Assembly (NCBI RefSeq): GCF_042682785.1
Contig: NZ_JBHUIB010000001.1
Span: 1,178,001 to 1,242,000, forward strand
DNA length: 64,000 nucleotides
Origin: Thalassotalea_F euphylliae
Lineage (GTDB): Bacteria; Pseudomonadota; Gammaproteobacteria; Enterobacterales; Alteromonadaceae
Direction: 5' to 3'
Numbering within the stretch: position 1 is the stretch's first letter; every line of letters starts with the position of its first letter. Made by a program: the position numbers and the translations under genes. Shown here one piece after another: positions 1-7,883 of this stretch. A model generated the notes under the pieces. It ran no database searches, was not told the DNA's origin, and was given only the letters and a program-made list of their open reading frames with translations.

Positions 1-758
1 AAGTGCTCGCAAAACATGACCTGAATCCTTATATGATTTCAGTCATTCCAGATACAAGTCGCGCGGTCATCGAAGACTTACTCAAGCAAAGAGAATACAT
101 TGACTTAGTGATTCCTCGTGGTGGCGAAGGGCTTATTCGTTATGTAACCGAAAACAGTCAAATCCCTGTCATCCAGCATTTCAAAGGGGTTTGTCATTTA
201 TATATCGATAAATTTGCCGACCTCGATAAAGCGGTGAACTTATTGGTGAACGGTAAAACCGATAGACCAAGTGCTTGTAATTCAATCGAAACCTTATTGG
301 TTCACAAAGACATTGCGGAGCAGTATTTACCACTAGCCGCTTCAGCACTTGAACCATACAAGGTGAAAGTGCATGCGTGTGCCACTAGTCTGCCTTATTT
401 TAGTGGTGCAGAGGCAGCAACTGACGATGACTTTCATGCCGAGTATTTAGCGCAAGAAATTGCGATAAAAGTGGTTGATAGTTATGACAGTGCAATTGAG
501 CACATCAATGCATTTACCTCTGACCATACTGAAGTTATTGTCAGTCAGGATATCTCACGTTGTCAGCAATTTATTCGCCAAATCAATTCGTCAGTTGTAA
601 TGGCAAATGCATCATCGCGTTTCTCTGACGGAGGGCAATTAGGACTAGGCTCTGAGATTGGTATTTCAACTAGTAAGCTGCATGCCTACGGTCCAATGGG
701 ACTCGAATCACTAACAACGGAGAAATTTATCGTTTTGGGTGATGGGCAAATTCGATAG
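1..758 (+). CDS. proA: Glutamate-5-semialdehyde dehydrogenase (gamma-glutamyl phosphate reductase), 3' part
   Basis: This is the C-terminal 251 or so residues of ProA, cut by the left window edge (the family is about 415 aa). ProA reduces gamma-glutamyl phosphate to glutamate semialdehyde with NADPH in the cytoplasm, the second step of proline synthesis. The stretch DRPSACNSIETLLVH carries the catalytic cysteine of the aldehyde-dehydrogenase fold (codon near 276), and the segments VIPRGGEGLIRYV and GPMGLESLTT are typical ProA signatures. The GTG codon at position 3 is internal, not a start. The proB partner would be expected upstream, outside the window. The frame is intact to the stop. Identification is from recognised family motifs. 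Confidence 0.93.
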   Translation, partial: VLAKHDLNPYMISVIPDTSRAVIEDLLKQREYIDLVIPRGGEGLIRYVTENSQIPVIQHFKGVCHLYIDKFADLDKAVNLLVNGKTDRPSACNSIETLLVHKDIAEQYLPLAASALEPYKVKVHACATSLPYFSGAEAATDDDFHAEYLAQEIAIKVVDSYDSAIEHINAFTSDHTEVIVSQDISRCQQFIRQINSSVVMANASSRFSDGGQLGLGSEIGISTSKLHAYGPMGLESLTTEKFIVLGDGQIR

Positions 759-786
759 TTCCATTCGATAAAAACTATTGAGAAAA

Positions 787-809
787 GGAGCATTTATGCT
801 CCTTTTTTT
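787..809 (+). terminator. Intrinsic terminator of proA, overlapping a possible small ORF start
   Basis: GGAGCA-TTTA-TGCTCC forms a perfect 6-bp stem with a 4-nt loop followed by seven T, about 28 nt after the proA stop. It fits a rho-independent terminator. The left arm contains the AAGGAG that would serve as Shine-Dalgarno for the small ORF at 796, and the ATG lies in the loop and right arm, so the same hairpin could block translation. Confidence 0.8.
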
Positions 810-933
810 ATTGGCTGTCATTTATCTAGGAAGCAAGAGAAATAAGCAGTTATGTAAAGCTTCATTCAAGAAAGGTAAAGGCTCGTTCAAGAAAGCTAAA
901 GAAATGCAAAGATTACGTAAAGGTGCGAACTAA
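796..933 (+). CDS. Possible 45-residue basic membrane peptide
   Basis: A short ORF of 45 codons starts at ATG 796, with AAGGAG ending 5 nt upstream. The product has a hydrophobic N-terminus (MLLFLLAVIYLG) and then a strongly basic tail rich in Lys and Arg, ending QRLRKGAN. The tail contains a 7-codon repeat, SFKKGKG then SFKKAKE (DNA units near 862 and 883, exactly 21 bp apart). A period that is a multiple of three supports coding. The start codon is inside the proA terminator hairpin, so translation would need read-through or an opened stem. I do not recognise a family. It could be a chance ORF; the repeat and good ribosome site are the arguments for it. Confidence 0.4.
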   Translation: MLLFLLAVIYLGSKRNKQLCKASFKKGKGSFKKAKEMQRLRKGAN

Positions 934-1023
934 CATCGCCGCTATCACTCTATCATGTCGCTACTCGGCAGCCGCACTGCCAAATTTTTACTGCAAAGAA
1001 TGAATGATAAAAGAGATAACTTT

Positions 1024-2559
1024 ATGGGATTGTTTAAACAAAGTTCACGCCGCACGGTGATGACATATAGCGGAATTGCTATTGCGCTGAGCTTCTTAGC
1101 GGGCTGCGACTCCAGCAGCAGCGATGGTGACGATATCGGTTACCTTAAGTTTTATAACGCATCTAAAACTGCACCTGCAATACACCTCACCATCGACGAA
1201 GACTTGGAAACAAGCGAAACTGATGAACTAGAAATTACTTATACCGCTATTGAATACGGTGAGGCATTAAACATCGCCGAGATTTCACCTGATAACTATT
1301 TTTTTGAGCTGGCATGGCAAGACGGTGACAGCACTGAACGCAGTGAATTAGAGTTGATTTATGAAGATGCCCTAACCATTCAAAAAGACACCATGAGCCT
1401 AGTGGTACTGAGTGACGATATTCAAACACCGTTTACCCAAGTATTGGAAATCCCCATTATTGATGACGACGATGATGATGTTTATGACCTCTTTAACGTT
1501 CGTGTCCTCAATATGTACCCGAGTGGTGACGCTGTTGATATTTATATTTCAGAAGACGATCAAACCTTTAACGAAGCTGAATTAATCGGTAGCTACGTTT
1601 ATCGCGAGCTGTCTGATAACCACAAGTTCGACCAAGGCAGTTATGTTTTCTATTTAACGGCCGAAGGTAGCGATGAGGTGATATTCACGTCTGACAGCAT
1701 CGACTACAGTTATTCCTCGCAATACATCATGGCTATTCGAGAAAATGATGGCGCAGGTTCATCGCCTTACTCGATTGATCGTATTTCAAACTCGTCAATT
1801 ACCCACTATGACGATATTAATGCGCAAGCAAGTGTCAGTTTTTATAACGCTGTTGCCACTACCGATTACTTAGAGGAGTATTCAGGCACTGCAGATATAT
1901 ACCTCAATGGTGTTGATGACTCACCTGAATTTTCAACACTTAACTTTGGCGAGCTCAGCAATGCGTTAACAGTTGAACACGGCGACTTTAGTGTCGACAT
2001 GAACGACAGCAGTAATGGCTCAACCATACTAAGTAACCACTTACTTTCACTCCCAACGAACAGCAACAAAACGGTTTTCATTTTCAGTGATGAGCAGCAT
2101 GTCGACGAAGATGGAGACGGTAACGTTGATGAAGACGGAGACGGCGTTGTCGACGAAATCGAACTTAACGTTTACACACTCGTTGCGGAGAACAGTGGTA
2201 GCAGCAGTATTTACAGTCACGACGTGAACATCATCAACTTAGTTGATAACGAAGACTTCACCAGTGTCACCACCTACTTTGTTCGCAGCAATGAAACCAT
2301 TGAAACAGCGACATACAAAAAGACAGTGGGCTTTCCAGGTCAAGACGATATTACCTTGAATAACAACACGTATCAGGTCTACGTGATAGCCGAAGAAAGC
2401 GGTAGTGAAATTATCCTGACGTCCTTCGAGCTCATACTTGATGAAGAATCAGTCGACCAGTTTTTGGTTATTGAGAATAGTACAGGCTCTGCAACCGGTT
2501 ATAAGGCCACCATTCTCAATCAGCCAGGGCTAACAGAAGCAGATACAGACGACGAATAA
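1024..2559 (+). CDS. DUF4397-like repeat lipoprotein
   Basis: A predicted outer-membrane or periplasmic lipoprotein of 511 residues. I prefer ATG 1024 over the in-frame ATG at 955 because it puts a clean lipoprotein signal at the N-terminus: basic head with Arg-Arg, hydrophobic stretch, lipobox LAGC with Cys28. The mature part is very acidic and contains about four related beta-rich units of roughly 100 residues, each opening with a phrase such as YLKFYNAS, VRVLNMYPSGDAVDIYI, VSFYNAV or VNIINLV, which resembles DUF4397 domains. Between units three and four an Asp/Gly run (bases 2101-2160, DEDGDGNVDEDGDG) looks like tandem Ca2+-binding EF-hand or thrombospondin-3 loops. Function is unknown; surface adhesion or matrix roles are only inference. 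The next gene begins 11 nt downstream. Confidence 0.72.
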   Translation: MGLFKQSSRRTVMTYSGIAIALSFLAGCDSSSSDGDDIGYLKFYNASKTAPAIHLTIDEDLETSETDELEITYTAIEYGEALNIAEISPDNYFFELAWQDGDSTERSELELIYEDALTIQKDTMSLVVLSDDIQTPFTQVLEIPIIDDDDDDVYDLFNVRVLNMYPSGDAVDIYISEDDQTFNEAELIGSYVYRELSDNHKFDQGSYVFYLTAEGSDEVIFTSDSIDYSYSSQYIMAIRENDGAGSSPYSIDRISNSSITHYDDINAQASVSFYNAVATTDYLEEYSGTADIYLNGVDDSPEFSTLNFGELSNALTVEHGDFSVDMNDSSNGSTILSNHLLSLPTNSNKTVFIFSDEQHVDEDGDGNVDEDGDGVVDEIELNVYTLVAENSGSSSIYSHDVNIINLVDNEDFTSVTTYFVRSNETIETATYKKTVGFPGQDDITLNNNTYQVYVIAEESGSEIILTSFELILDEESVDQFLVIENSTGSATGYKATILNQPGLTEADTDDE

Positions 2560-2570
2560 GGGAAGTAGAC

Positions 2571-2885
2571 ATGGATGCCTTTTCAATGCCAGAGCATCTT
2601 GCTCCCCTAGAATTATCGACATTATCGAGACGCGTATTTATCTCAGACAATGAGTTGGAGCTAACGGGACTTGAATACAACTTACTTCAATTGCTGGTGA
2701 CACAGTCACCAGAATTGGTGAGTAGAGAGCACATTGCTCAGCATATATTCAACAAGCCACTGGTGGTGTGCAACTTAAGTATCAACTGCCACATTTCAAA
2801 TTTGCGCGTAAAGCTTGGTGTGCATACTCAGCAAATCAAAATTAAGTCAGTCAGGGGCCGTGGCTATGCGCTTGTCGCTGCGTAA
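2571..2885 (+). CDS. Free-standing OmpR/PhoB-type winged-helix protein
   Basis: A 104-residue protein made almost only of a transcriptional-regulator C-terminal winged helix. The segments LTGLEYNLLQLL, LVSREHIAQHIF, INCHISNLRVKL and IKSVRGRGYALV match the helix, recognition helix and wing of response regulators, closest by eye to CpxR. No receiver domain and no phosphorylatable Asp precede it: the N-terminus is only about 18 residues. A GGAAG ribosome site lies just before ATG 2571, and the gene follows the DUF4397 lipoprotein by 11 nt, so the two are probably co-transcribed. It presumably binds DNA, but how it would be controlled without a receiver is not visible. It could also be a gene fragment, although the start and stop look intact. 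Confidence 0.75.
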   Translation: MDAFSMPEHLAPLELSTLSRRVFISDNELELTGLEYNLLQLLVTQSPELVSREHIAQHIFNKPLVVCNLSINCHISNLRVKLGVHTQQIKIKSVRGRGYALVAA

Positions 2886-2923
2886 CCACTAACTTACTTT
2901 ACGCGAAAAGTGTTTCCCAAGAC

Positions 2924-2970
2924 GCTGCCCTCGGTTGGCTTACTAGCTTGCCAGCTGAGGGTGGCTTTTT
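2924..2970 (+). terminator. Strong intrinsic terminator after the winged-helix gene
   Basis: GCTGCCCTCGGTTGGC pairs with GCCAGCTGAGGGTGGC around a 10-nt loop, with a few wobble pairs and one mismatch, followed by TTTTTATTTT. It lies 39 nt after the stop at 2885 and ends the lipoprotein/winged-helix transcript. The hydrophobic ORF overlapping it is judged spurious. Confidence 0.8.
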
Positions 2971-3067
2971 ATTTTGTTACCACTTTTTGTGTATCAAACC
3001 TGCTTCTGATATTCACAAAGCACAATGAAATCTTTAGAATAATTCTCCTACTATCTAGAGAGTTGTT

Positions 3068-3469
3068 ATGCACAAAACACTGTCACAACTTATTGTTATT
3101 ACCTTGATGTTACTGGCTTTTTTGAGCCAGGCCTTTGCTGGTGCTAACCCGATGACTTGTGCGCCTGCAGACAATACAGCCACACAACACCTCTCAGACA
3201 GTACAAATCAACCAGTAAAATCGCAGCATATTATTACCGATTACTCGCTAGATAATATCTATGACAATGAAGCCGAATGCTGTGACGTCGATTGTTGTGA
3301 ACGTGACTGTGTTTGCTTCACTAGCGGCTGTGCGTCTATTGTCTATATCAGCACAACGCCAGTATCGACCCAATTAAATGTTGCGCGAAGCTTGTCGGCA
3401 ATTGTCTCTACTGAACACCCTATTACACGGATAACGGCGTTATATCGCCCTCCTATCTTTACCTCATAA
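3068..3469 (+). CDS. Secreted Cys-rich metal-linked peptide (CopL-like), copy 1
   Basis: A 133-residue protein with a signal peptide (hydrophobic core, cleavage near AFAGA, residue 24) and a short cysteine-rich block: CCDVDCCERDCVCFTSGC at residues 71-88. Within it CCx3CxCx4C (residues 76-88) is the same spacing as in the second copy at 33971-34327, and both proteins end in a PPI(F)-type tail. This composition resembles the CopL-type small metal-responsive proteins found beside copper genes. It sits 90 nt upstream of a His-rich TonB receptor in the same direction, so it likely belongs to a metal-uptake transcript. The metal and role (chaperone, sensor, or leader-like regulator) are not shown by sequence. 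An AGAG ribosome site precedes ATG 3068. Confidence 0.7.
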   Translation: MHKTLSQLIVITLMLLAFLSQAFAGANPMTCAPADNTATQHLSDSTNQPVKSQHIITDYSLDNIYDNEAECCDVDCCERDCVCFTSGCASIVYISTTPVSTQLNVARSLSAIVSTEHPITRITALYRPPIFTS

Positions 3470-3559
3470 GGCGCTTCGCCTTTCACGTTTGACCCCATTA
3501 ATCGCCAGCTCAAATGAGTCACTGGCACCCAATTACGATCAAGCATTTTTGAGGTAAAC

Positions 3560-5713
3560 ATGCTTAACAACCCAATTAACAAGGCAGTATTGATACTGTT
3601 GATGCCTGCGTATTTTCTTTCAGGTGAAGTATTCGCTAAAGAAGATTTTGCGGAAGGAAGTTTCACCGCAGAAAATCAGCACCAACACTCACAACACATA
3701 CAACATCAGGAAAAAGAAAAGGAACAACATGGCGAACACCATGCGCATGACAGCCATGAGCATGAAGAAAGCCATGGTTCAGAAGAAAGCCATGACCATG
3801 ACCATGACCATGACCATGACCATGACCATCACCACGATACCGATATCGAACGCATTCAAGTAAGCGCATCGCGCCTGGGCAGAATTGTTACCGAATCTGC
3901 TACACGCACTGAAATCATTAATGGTGAAGAAATCCAAGAGAAAGCCATTATGCGCCCCGGCAATATCTCAATGCTGGTAGCGGAAACGGGCGGTGTTCGT
4001 GTGCAAAACACATCGCCAGCCTTGGGCAGCGCCAATATACGTTTGCAAGGGCTCTACGGTCGCTATACACAATTACTCAGCGATGGATTACCGCTTTATG
4101 GCGGGCAAACGGCATCGATAGGCTTATTACAAATTCCACCTACAGATTTAGCGACGGTTGAAATCATCAAAGGGTCTGCATCATCACTGTATGGCGGTTC
4201 TGCTCTTGGGGGCGTTATCAACCTAATCTCGCGTACACCATCTGATGAGTTCGAGGGTGAGGCGTTACTTAATGTGACATCGCGCGACGGACAAGACTTT
4301 ACCTCTTACCTTGCGTCACCCATTGATGACGCGTTTAGTGCATCAGTTACTGCCGGTATTCACCATCAAGCCAAGCAAGATCTAGACGATGACGGTTGGA
4401 TAGACATGGCAGACTACAACCGAGAAACCATACGTCCACGCTTGTACTGGCAAGGTGATGACGGTGAGAATCTTTATTTTACTGCGGGTGTCATGAGCGA
4501 ACACCGCGAAGGTGGCACAAAAGGCAATGCCACTGCGCCAGACGGCAACCCATTCCCGCAAAACCAAGACAGTTTGCGCACAGACGTGGGCTTTGTTTAC
4601 GACCAACCGCTAGGCGAGGTAACTAACCTAAACGTGCGTGGCTCTGCTATGAAACAAGATCACGAGCATGAATTTGGCACGGTTCAGGAAGATGATACGC
4701 ACAAGAGCTACTTAGTTGAGTCGAGCGTTTCAGGTTATACCGACCAAACCGCTTGGCTTGTAGGTGCTGCATTTCAGTCTGAGCAATTTAGCTCTGATAC
4801 GTATGATGAGTTTGACTATACCTATGATGTTCCGGGCATATTCTCTCAAGTAGATTACGACGCTAATGACGATATTTCCCTTTCATTGAGCGCACGTACC
4901 GACTGGCACAGTGAATACGGCACTCAAACAAGTCCACGTGTATAGGTATTGTACAGTCCTGAAAATTGGATCATACGTGGTGCCTACGGCCAAGGCTACT
5001 TTGCCCCTAGCCCATTTATTGAAGACATAGACGAGGCGGGCCTTTCGCGACTTACACCGCTTGAAAATCTTGAAGAGGAACAAGCGACGACTGCCTCTCT
5101 AGACATAAGCTACACCACGGGTAGCCTTGAAACCAGCATGACCTTATTTGCTTCTGATATCGACAACGTCACAGAACTTCGCACCATTGACGGCGCAAAT
5201 TCGACGGACGATAAGCAAGTCGAAATCGTTAATGCTGATGGCGAAAGTGAAATTCGCGGTGCTGAACTTCTTATGCGCTATCGTTGGAACGACATTAAGT
5301 TTACGGGTAGCTATCTTTATACCGACGCGACTAAAGAAAAGGAATTTGGTATAGGTCGAACGCCAATCGCTCTTACGCCGCAACATTCAGCTGGACTGGT
5401 CGTGATGTGGGAAGAACATGGTAGCCATATTGTCGGCTTTGAAGCCTATTACACTGGTACTCAGCACCTTGAAAATAATCCGTACCGAGAGAAGAGTGAC
5501 CCATACTGGCACCTTGGACTACTAGGGCAAATTACCGTCGGTCGCATCAGTTGGTTTATCAATGCCGAAAACTTGCTGGATATCCGTCAAACCAAAGACG
5601 ACCCTTTGTTATTGCCAGAGCGAGCACCAAGCGGACGCTGGACCACAGATATTTGGTCTCGAAATGATGGCTTTATCGTCAATGCAGGATTGCGTATTCA
5701 GTTTGGGAGTTAA
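3560..5713 (+). pseudogene. TonB-dependent receptor, His/Asp-rich, interrupted by one in-frame amber codon
   Basis: An outer-membrane TonB-dependent receptor of 716 codons if read through. It has a signal peptide (to about residue 26), a His/Asp/Glu-rich linker (residues 35-95), the plug domain (from IERIQVSASRLG to about residue 230, with LLSDGLPLYGG and SASSLYGGSALGGVINL), then the beta-barrel, ending in the usual aromatic-type strand LRIQFGS. A TAG stands at 4943-4945 in the middle of the barrel; the frame continues unbroken and family-like on both sides (SPRV-stop-VLYSPENW). Serine is common at this place in such barrels, so TCG to TAG is the simplest change. The His-rich linker suggests zinc or copper uptake, as in ZnuD-type receptors. 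It may be a new pseudogene, a sequencing error, or amber read-through. A TTG at 4949 could in principle restart, but half a barrel is unlikely to function. Confidence 0.85.
3791..3826 (+). repeat. Six-copy CATGAC hexanucleotide repeat inside the receptor gene
   Basis: Six perfect tandem copies of CATGAC encode six His-Asp pairs in the receptor linker, continued by CATCACCACGAT. The unit is a multiple of three, so slippage would lengthen or shorten the metal-binding tail without shifting the frame. Long alternative frames across it (Met-Thr or His-Gly repeats) are artefacts. Confidence 0.9.
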
Positions 5714-5860
5714 CAACGGATAATCGCCATTAAGGTTATTAAGCAATAGCTATTTGCATTGTGTCAACGCTACTTGCTTGATAGCCTTTTGACTGAGCCA
5801 ACGAGTAATTTAGTTGTTCAACTAGAAGTTACTGCGCAATAACTACGCAAGGAGGGTGAC

Positions 5861-6199
5861 TTGAACACATTGATAGTAGCATTGATCAGTTTCATAGTAG
5901 GTTTAGCTTTATCAGGCTTTATCGCCGTCAAATTTTTTGTTTACGGTGGTCAATCTGTCGCTAATGTAGAGCTGAAAATTTACAACCAGGCACTCGAGTC
6001 GATCGAGAAAGGCAGAACAGAAAACTTTGTAAAAATAGCCTGCCTTTTATTGCCCATAGCCATAGAGAACAAAACCCAACTAGACGCTTCAATTTTTGCG
6101 CATGACGAAAGTGACCTCTACGAATACGGAGCAGTAAACCATGTAATCGAAGCTCAAAACCATCTATCAAAAGGTGGGATTTGTGGTCAAACTTTGTAA
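5861..6199 (+). CDS. Hypothetical protein with one N-terminal membrane helix
   Basis: A 112-residue protein of unknown function. It starts at TTG 5861, chosen because AAGGAGG (5849-5855) lies at the ideal distance. Residues 4-27 form a transmembrane helix (LIVALISFIVGLALSGFIAVKFFVYGG), which would leave a soluble tail of about 80 residues containing three cysteines or fewer and the segment ALESIEKGRTENFVKIACLLLPIAIEN. I see no known motif. It stands alone between the receptor and the Tat-exported hydrolase, with about 150 bp on each side, so no operon partner is evident. Confidence 0.65.
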   Translation: MNTLIVALISFIVGLALSGFIAVKFFVYGGQSVANVELKIYNQALESIEKGRTENFVKIACLLLPIAIENKTQLDASIFAHDESDLYEYGAVNHVIEAQNHLSKGGICGQTL

Positions 6200-6310
6200 A
6201 GTTATTACACTGATGCGATCCCAACGACTAATCTCGCCAAACAAAAGATATTCTTTGAAGCATTATGAAATACTTTTTTGCTTGTCGCGTTTAATTTACC
6301 TGCCATAGTA

Positions 6311-6354
6311 TCAATGACTTAGCGACAATCTCGCTAGCAATACACAGCCATTGA
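6311..6354. promoter_or_regulatory. Nested inverted repeats upstream of the Tat hydrolase
   Basis: TAGCGA-CAATC-TCGCTA (6320-6336) is enclosed by a second pair TCAATG (6311-6316) and CATTGA (6349-6354). The structure ends about 27 bp before the hydrolase start, whose ribosome site is AGGGAAGG. It could be an operator or a leader hairpin. No known box was recognised. Confidence 0.4.
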
Positions 6355-6380
6355 TAATAACTATAAGCAGGGAAGGTTAA

Positions 6381-7346
6381 ATGACAGCAACAAATGACAA
6401 GGTCAATAAAAGCCGAAGAGATTTATTAGTAAAAGCGTCTGTTGCCGCTTCAGTTGTCGCAACAGGCGGTATGCTCAACCAAGTTCAAGCAGCAACACGA
6501 AATGAATGTGGTATTCCAGGCAAAGTCGAACCCAATTACGTAAAGCCACCCAAACAAGTTCCCGCTAAGGAAGGAGTGATAGAACTACCGGGTGGTGCAG
6601 GGCTTTACTACTGGGATACCGGCGGAACTGGCCCTGCTATATTACTTTCACACCCTGGTCGCGGCAGCGCTCTTACCTGGCCTTATCAACAACCCGTATT
6701 CGCAGCAGCTGGTTTTCGCACTATTGCTTACTCTAGACGCGGTTACTTTGGCTCTCCGGCAGGCTCCAAAGAAGATAGAGGCAACTATGCCGATGACATT
6801 TTGGCACTGACCAACCACTTGAACGTAGATAAGTTTCATATCTTGGGGCTAGCTGCTGGCGGTTTTGCGGTTTCAGATTTTGCGGTGTCATACCCTGAAA
6901 AGCTGCTCAGTATGGTTATCGCCTGTAGCTTGTTTGGTCGTTGGGACCAGAATATCGAAGAGCGTTCTTCGTTTATTCTATCGAAAGGTTTTCATGATCT
7001 TGGCCCAGAATTCAAAGAGCTTGGCCCTTCTTACCGCTGGGCTTACCCGGAAGGCGTTGAAGAATGGCTCAACATGTACAAAAAGTCGCAGGGTGATGGC
7101 GTCAGACACGGTCAACCAGCCAAAAGTAAGATTACTTGGGAGAAAATGCGTGCTGCAAACATCCCTACATTTTTTGTTGCTGGCGGCGCGGATTTATACC
7201 AGCCCCCCTCAATGATGCGTGCAGCAGCAATAGAACTACCAAACAGTGAAACCCTCGTAGTACCCGAAGCTGGCCATGCTGTGCAATGGGAACAACCGGA
7301 ATTGTTTAACCGTGTAGTGCTGGAGTTCTTCAAGAAACATAGTTAA
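6381..7346 (+). CDS. Tat-exported alpha/beta hydrolase-fold protein with Ala in place of the nucleophile Ser
   Basis: A 321-residue alpha/beta-hydrolase-fold protein exported by the twin-arginine route: KSRRDLLVKASVAAS (residues 10-24) is a clear Tat signal, with cleavage near VQAA (about 38). The fold is visible as the oxyanion strand ILLSHPGRG, the conserved RRG segment, the acid residue in FVAGGADLYQPP and the His in VPEAGHAVQWEQP. The nucleophile elbow, normally GxSxG, reads G156-L-A158-A-G160; codon GCT at 6852-6854 replaces a serine codon. Asp and His remain. The protein is therefore either inactive as an esterase, a binding protein, or an enzyme with a different mechanism. A simple TCT to GCT change would explain it. 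The gene is monocistronic by spacing. Confidence 0.82.
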   Translation: MTATNDKVNKSRRDLLVKASVAASVVATGGMLNQVQAATRNECGIPGKVEPNYVKPPKQVPAKEGVIELPGGAGLYYWDTGGTGPAILLSHPGRGSALTWPYQQPVFAAAGFRTIAYSRRGYFGSPAGSKEDRGNYADDILALTNHLNVDKFHILGLAAGGFAVSDFAVSYPEKLLSMVIACSLFGRWDQNIEERSSFILSKGFHDLGPEFKELGPSYRWAYPEGVEEWLNMYKKSQGDGVRHGQPAKSKITWEKMRAANIPTFFVAGGADLYQPPSMMRAAAIELPNSETLVVPEAGHAVQWEQPELFNRVVLEFFKKHS

Positions 7347-7463
7347 CTCGGCTTTCCTCTCATGGCCGCTATGTATACACATTTGCGGCCTAGTGCTAAG
7401 CAAACTGATCAATTATCTAAAATAATGATAAATTAACGCTAATTAACTGACATTGAGGCGACT

Positions 7464-7856
7464 ATGAACGCAAAAACCAGAGGGTCATGTAATTGCGGCA
7501 CCGTTACCTTTCAAATACACACTGTGCTCAACGATGTTTATATTTGCCATTGCTCTATTTGCCGAAAGTCGACTGGCAGCGGCGGTATCGCGGTTTGTGT
7601 TGTCCCAAATACCCAATTCGAATGGCTAACTGGCCAGAATGATATAAAAACGTGGTACAAACCGGGACATGACTGGGAAACCACCTTTTGCACCTATTGT
7701 GGCTCGCCTTTACCCGGCAAAAATGACGACAACAGCACCTATATTCCCGCCAGCCTATTGGATACCAATACAGAAGCACTCGCGGTTAAAAAGCATATTT
7801 TCACCTGCTCAAAAGCGCCATGGGAAGTTATCCCGGACAACGATGGTGCTGAATAA
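7464..7856 (+). CDS. GFA/CENP-V family zinc-binding protein, copy 1
   Basis: A 130-residue member of the GFA (glutathione-dependent formaldehyde-activating enzyme-like) family. The zinc ligands are visible: GSCNCGTVTF near the N-terminus, ICHCSICRKSTGS (residues about 30-42) and FCTYCGSPLPG (about 75-85). Members are small cytoplasmic zinc proteins, some said to act on glutathione adducts, but most have no proven reaction. A second, more distant copy is at 23098-23484. It ends 27 nt before the next hypothetical gene, so the two may share a transcript. Confidence 0.85.
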   Translation: MNAKTRGSCNCGTVTFQIHTVLNDVYICHCSICRKSTGSGGIAVCVVPNTQFEWLTGQNDIKTWYKPGHDWETTFCTYCGSPLPGKNDDNSTYIPASLLDTNTEALAVKKHIFTCSKAPWEVIPDNDGAE

Positions 7857-7883
7857 TCGCAAATTACCTTAAAGAAGAACTCT

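Noticed and set aside
955..1023. Upstream ATG of the DUF4397 lipoprotein
   Set aside because: It would hide the lipoprotein signal behind 23 extra residues, with no ribosome site before it.
2910..3107. 65-codon hydrophobic ORF
   Set aside because: It runs through the strong terminator at 2924-2970, has no ribosome site and overlaps the signal peptide of the Cys-rich gene.
3624..3869. Alternative-frame ORFs with Met-Thr or Gly-His repeats
   Set aside because: They are produced by the CATGAC repeat read in the wrong frame or strand of the TonB receptor gene.
7364..7390. Hairpin GGCCGC / GCGGCC after the Tat hydrolase
   Set aside because: The loop is 15 nt and no T run follows, so I cannot call a terminator; kept only as a note.
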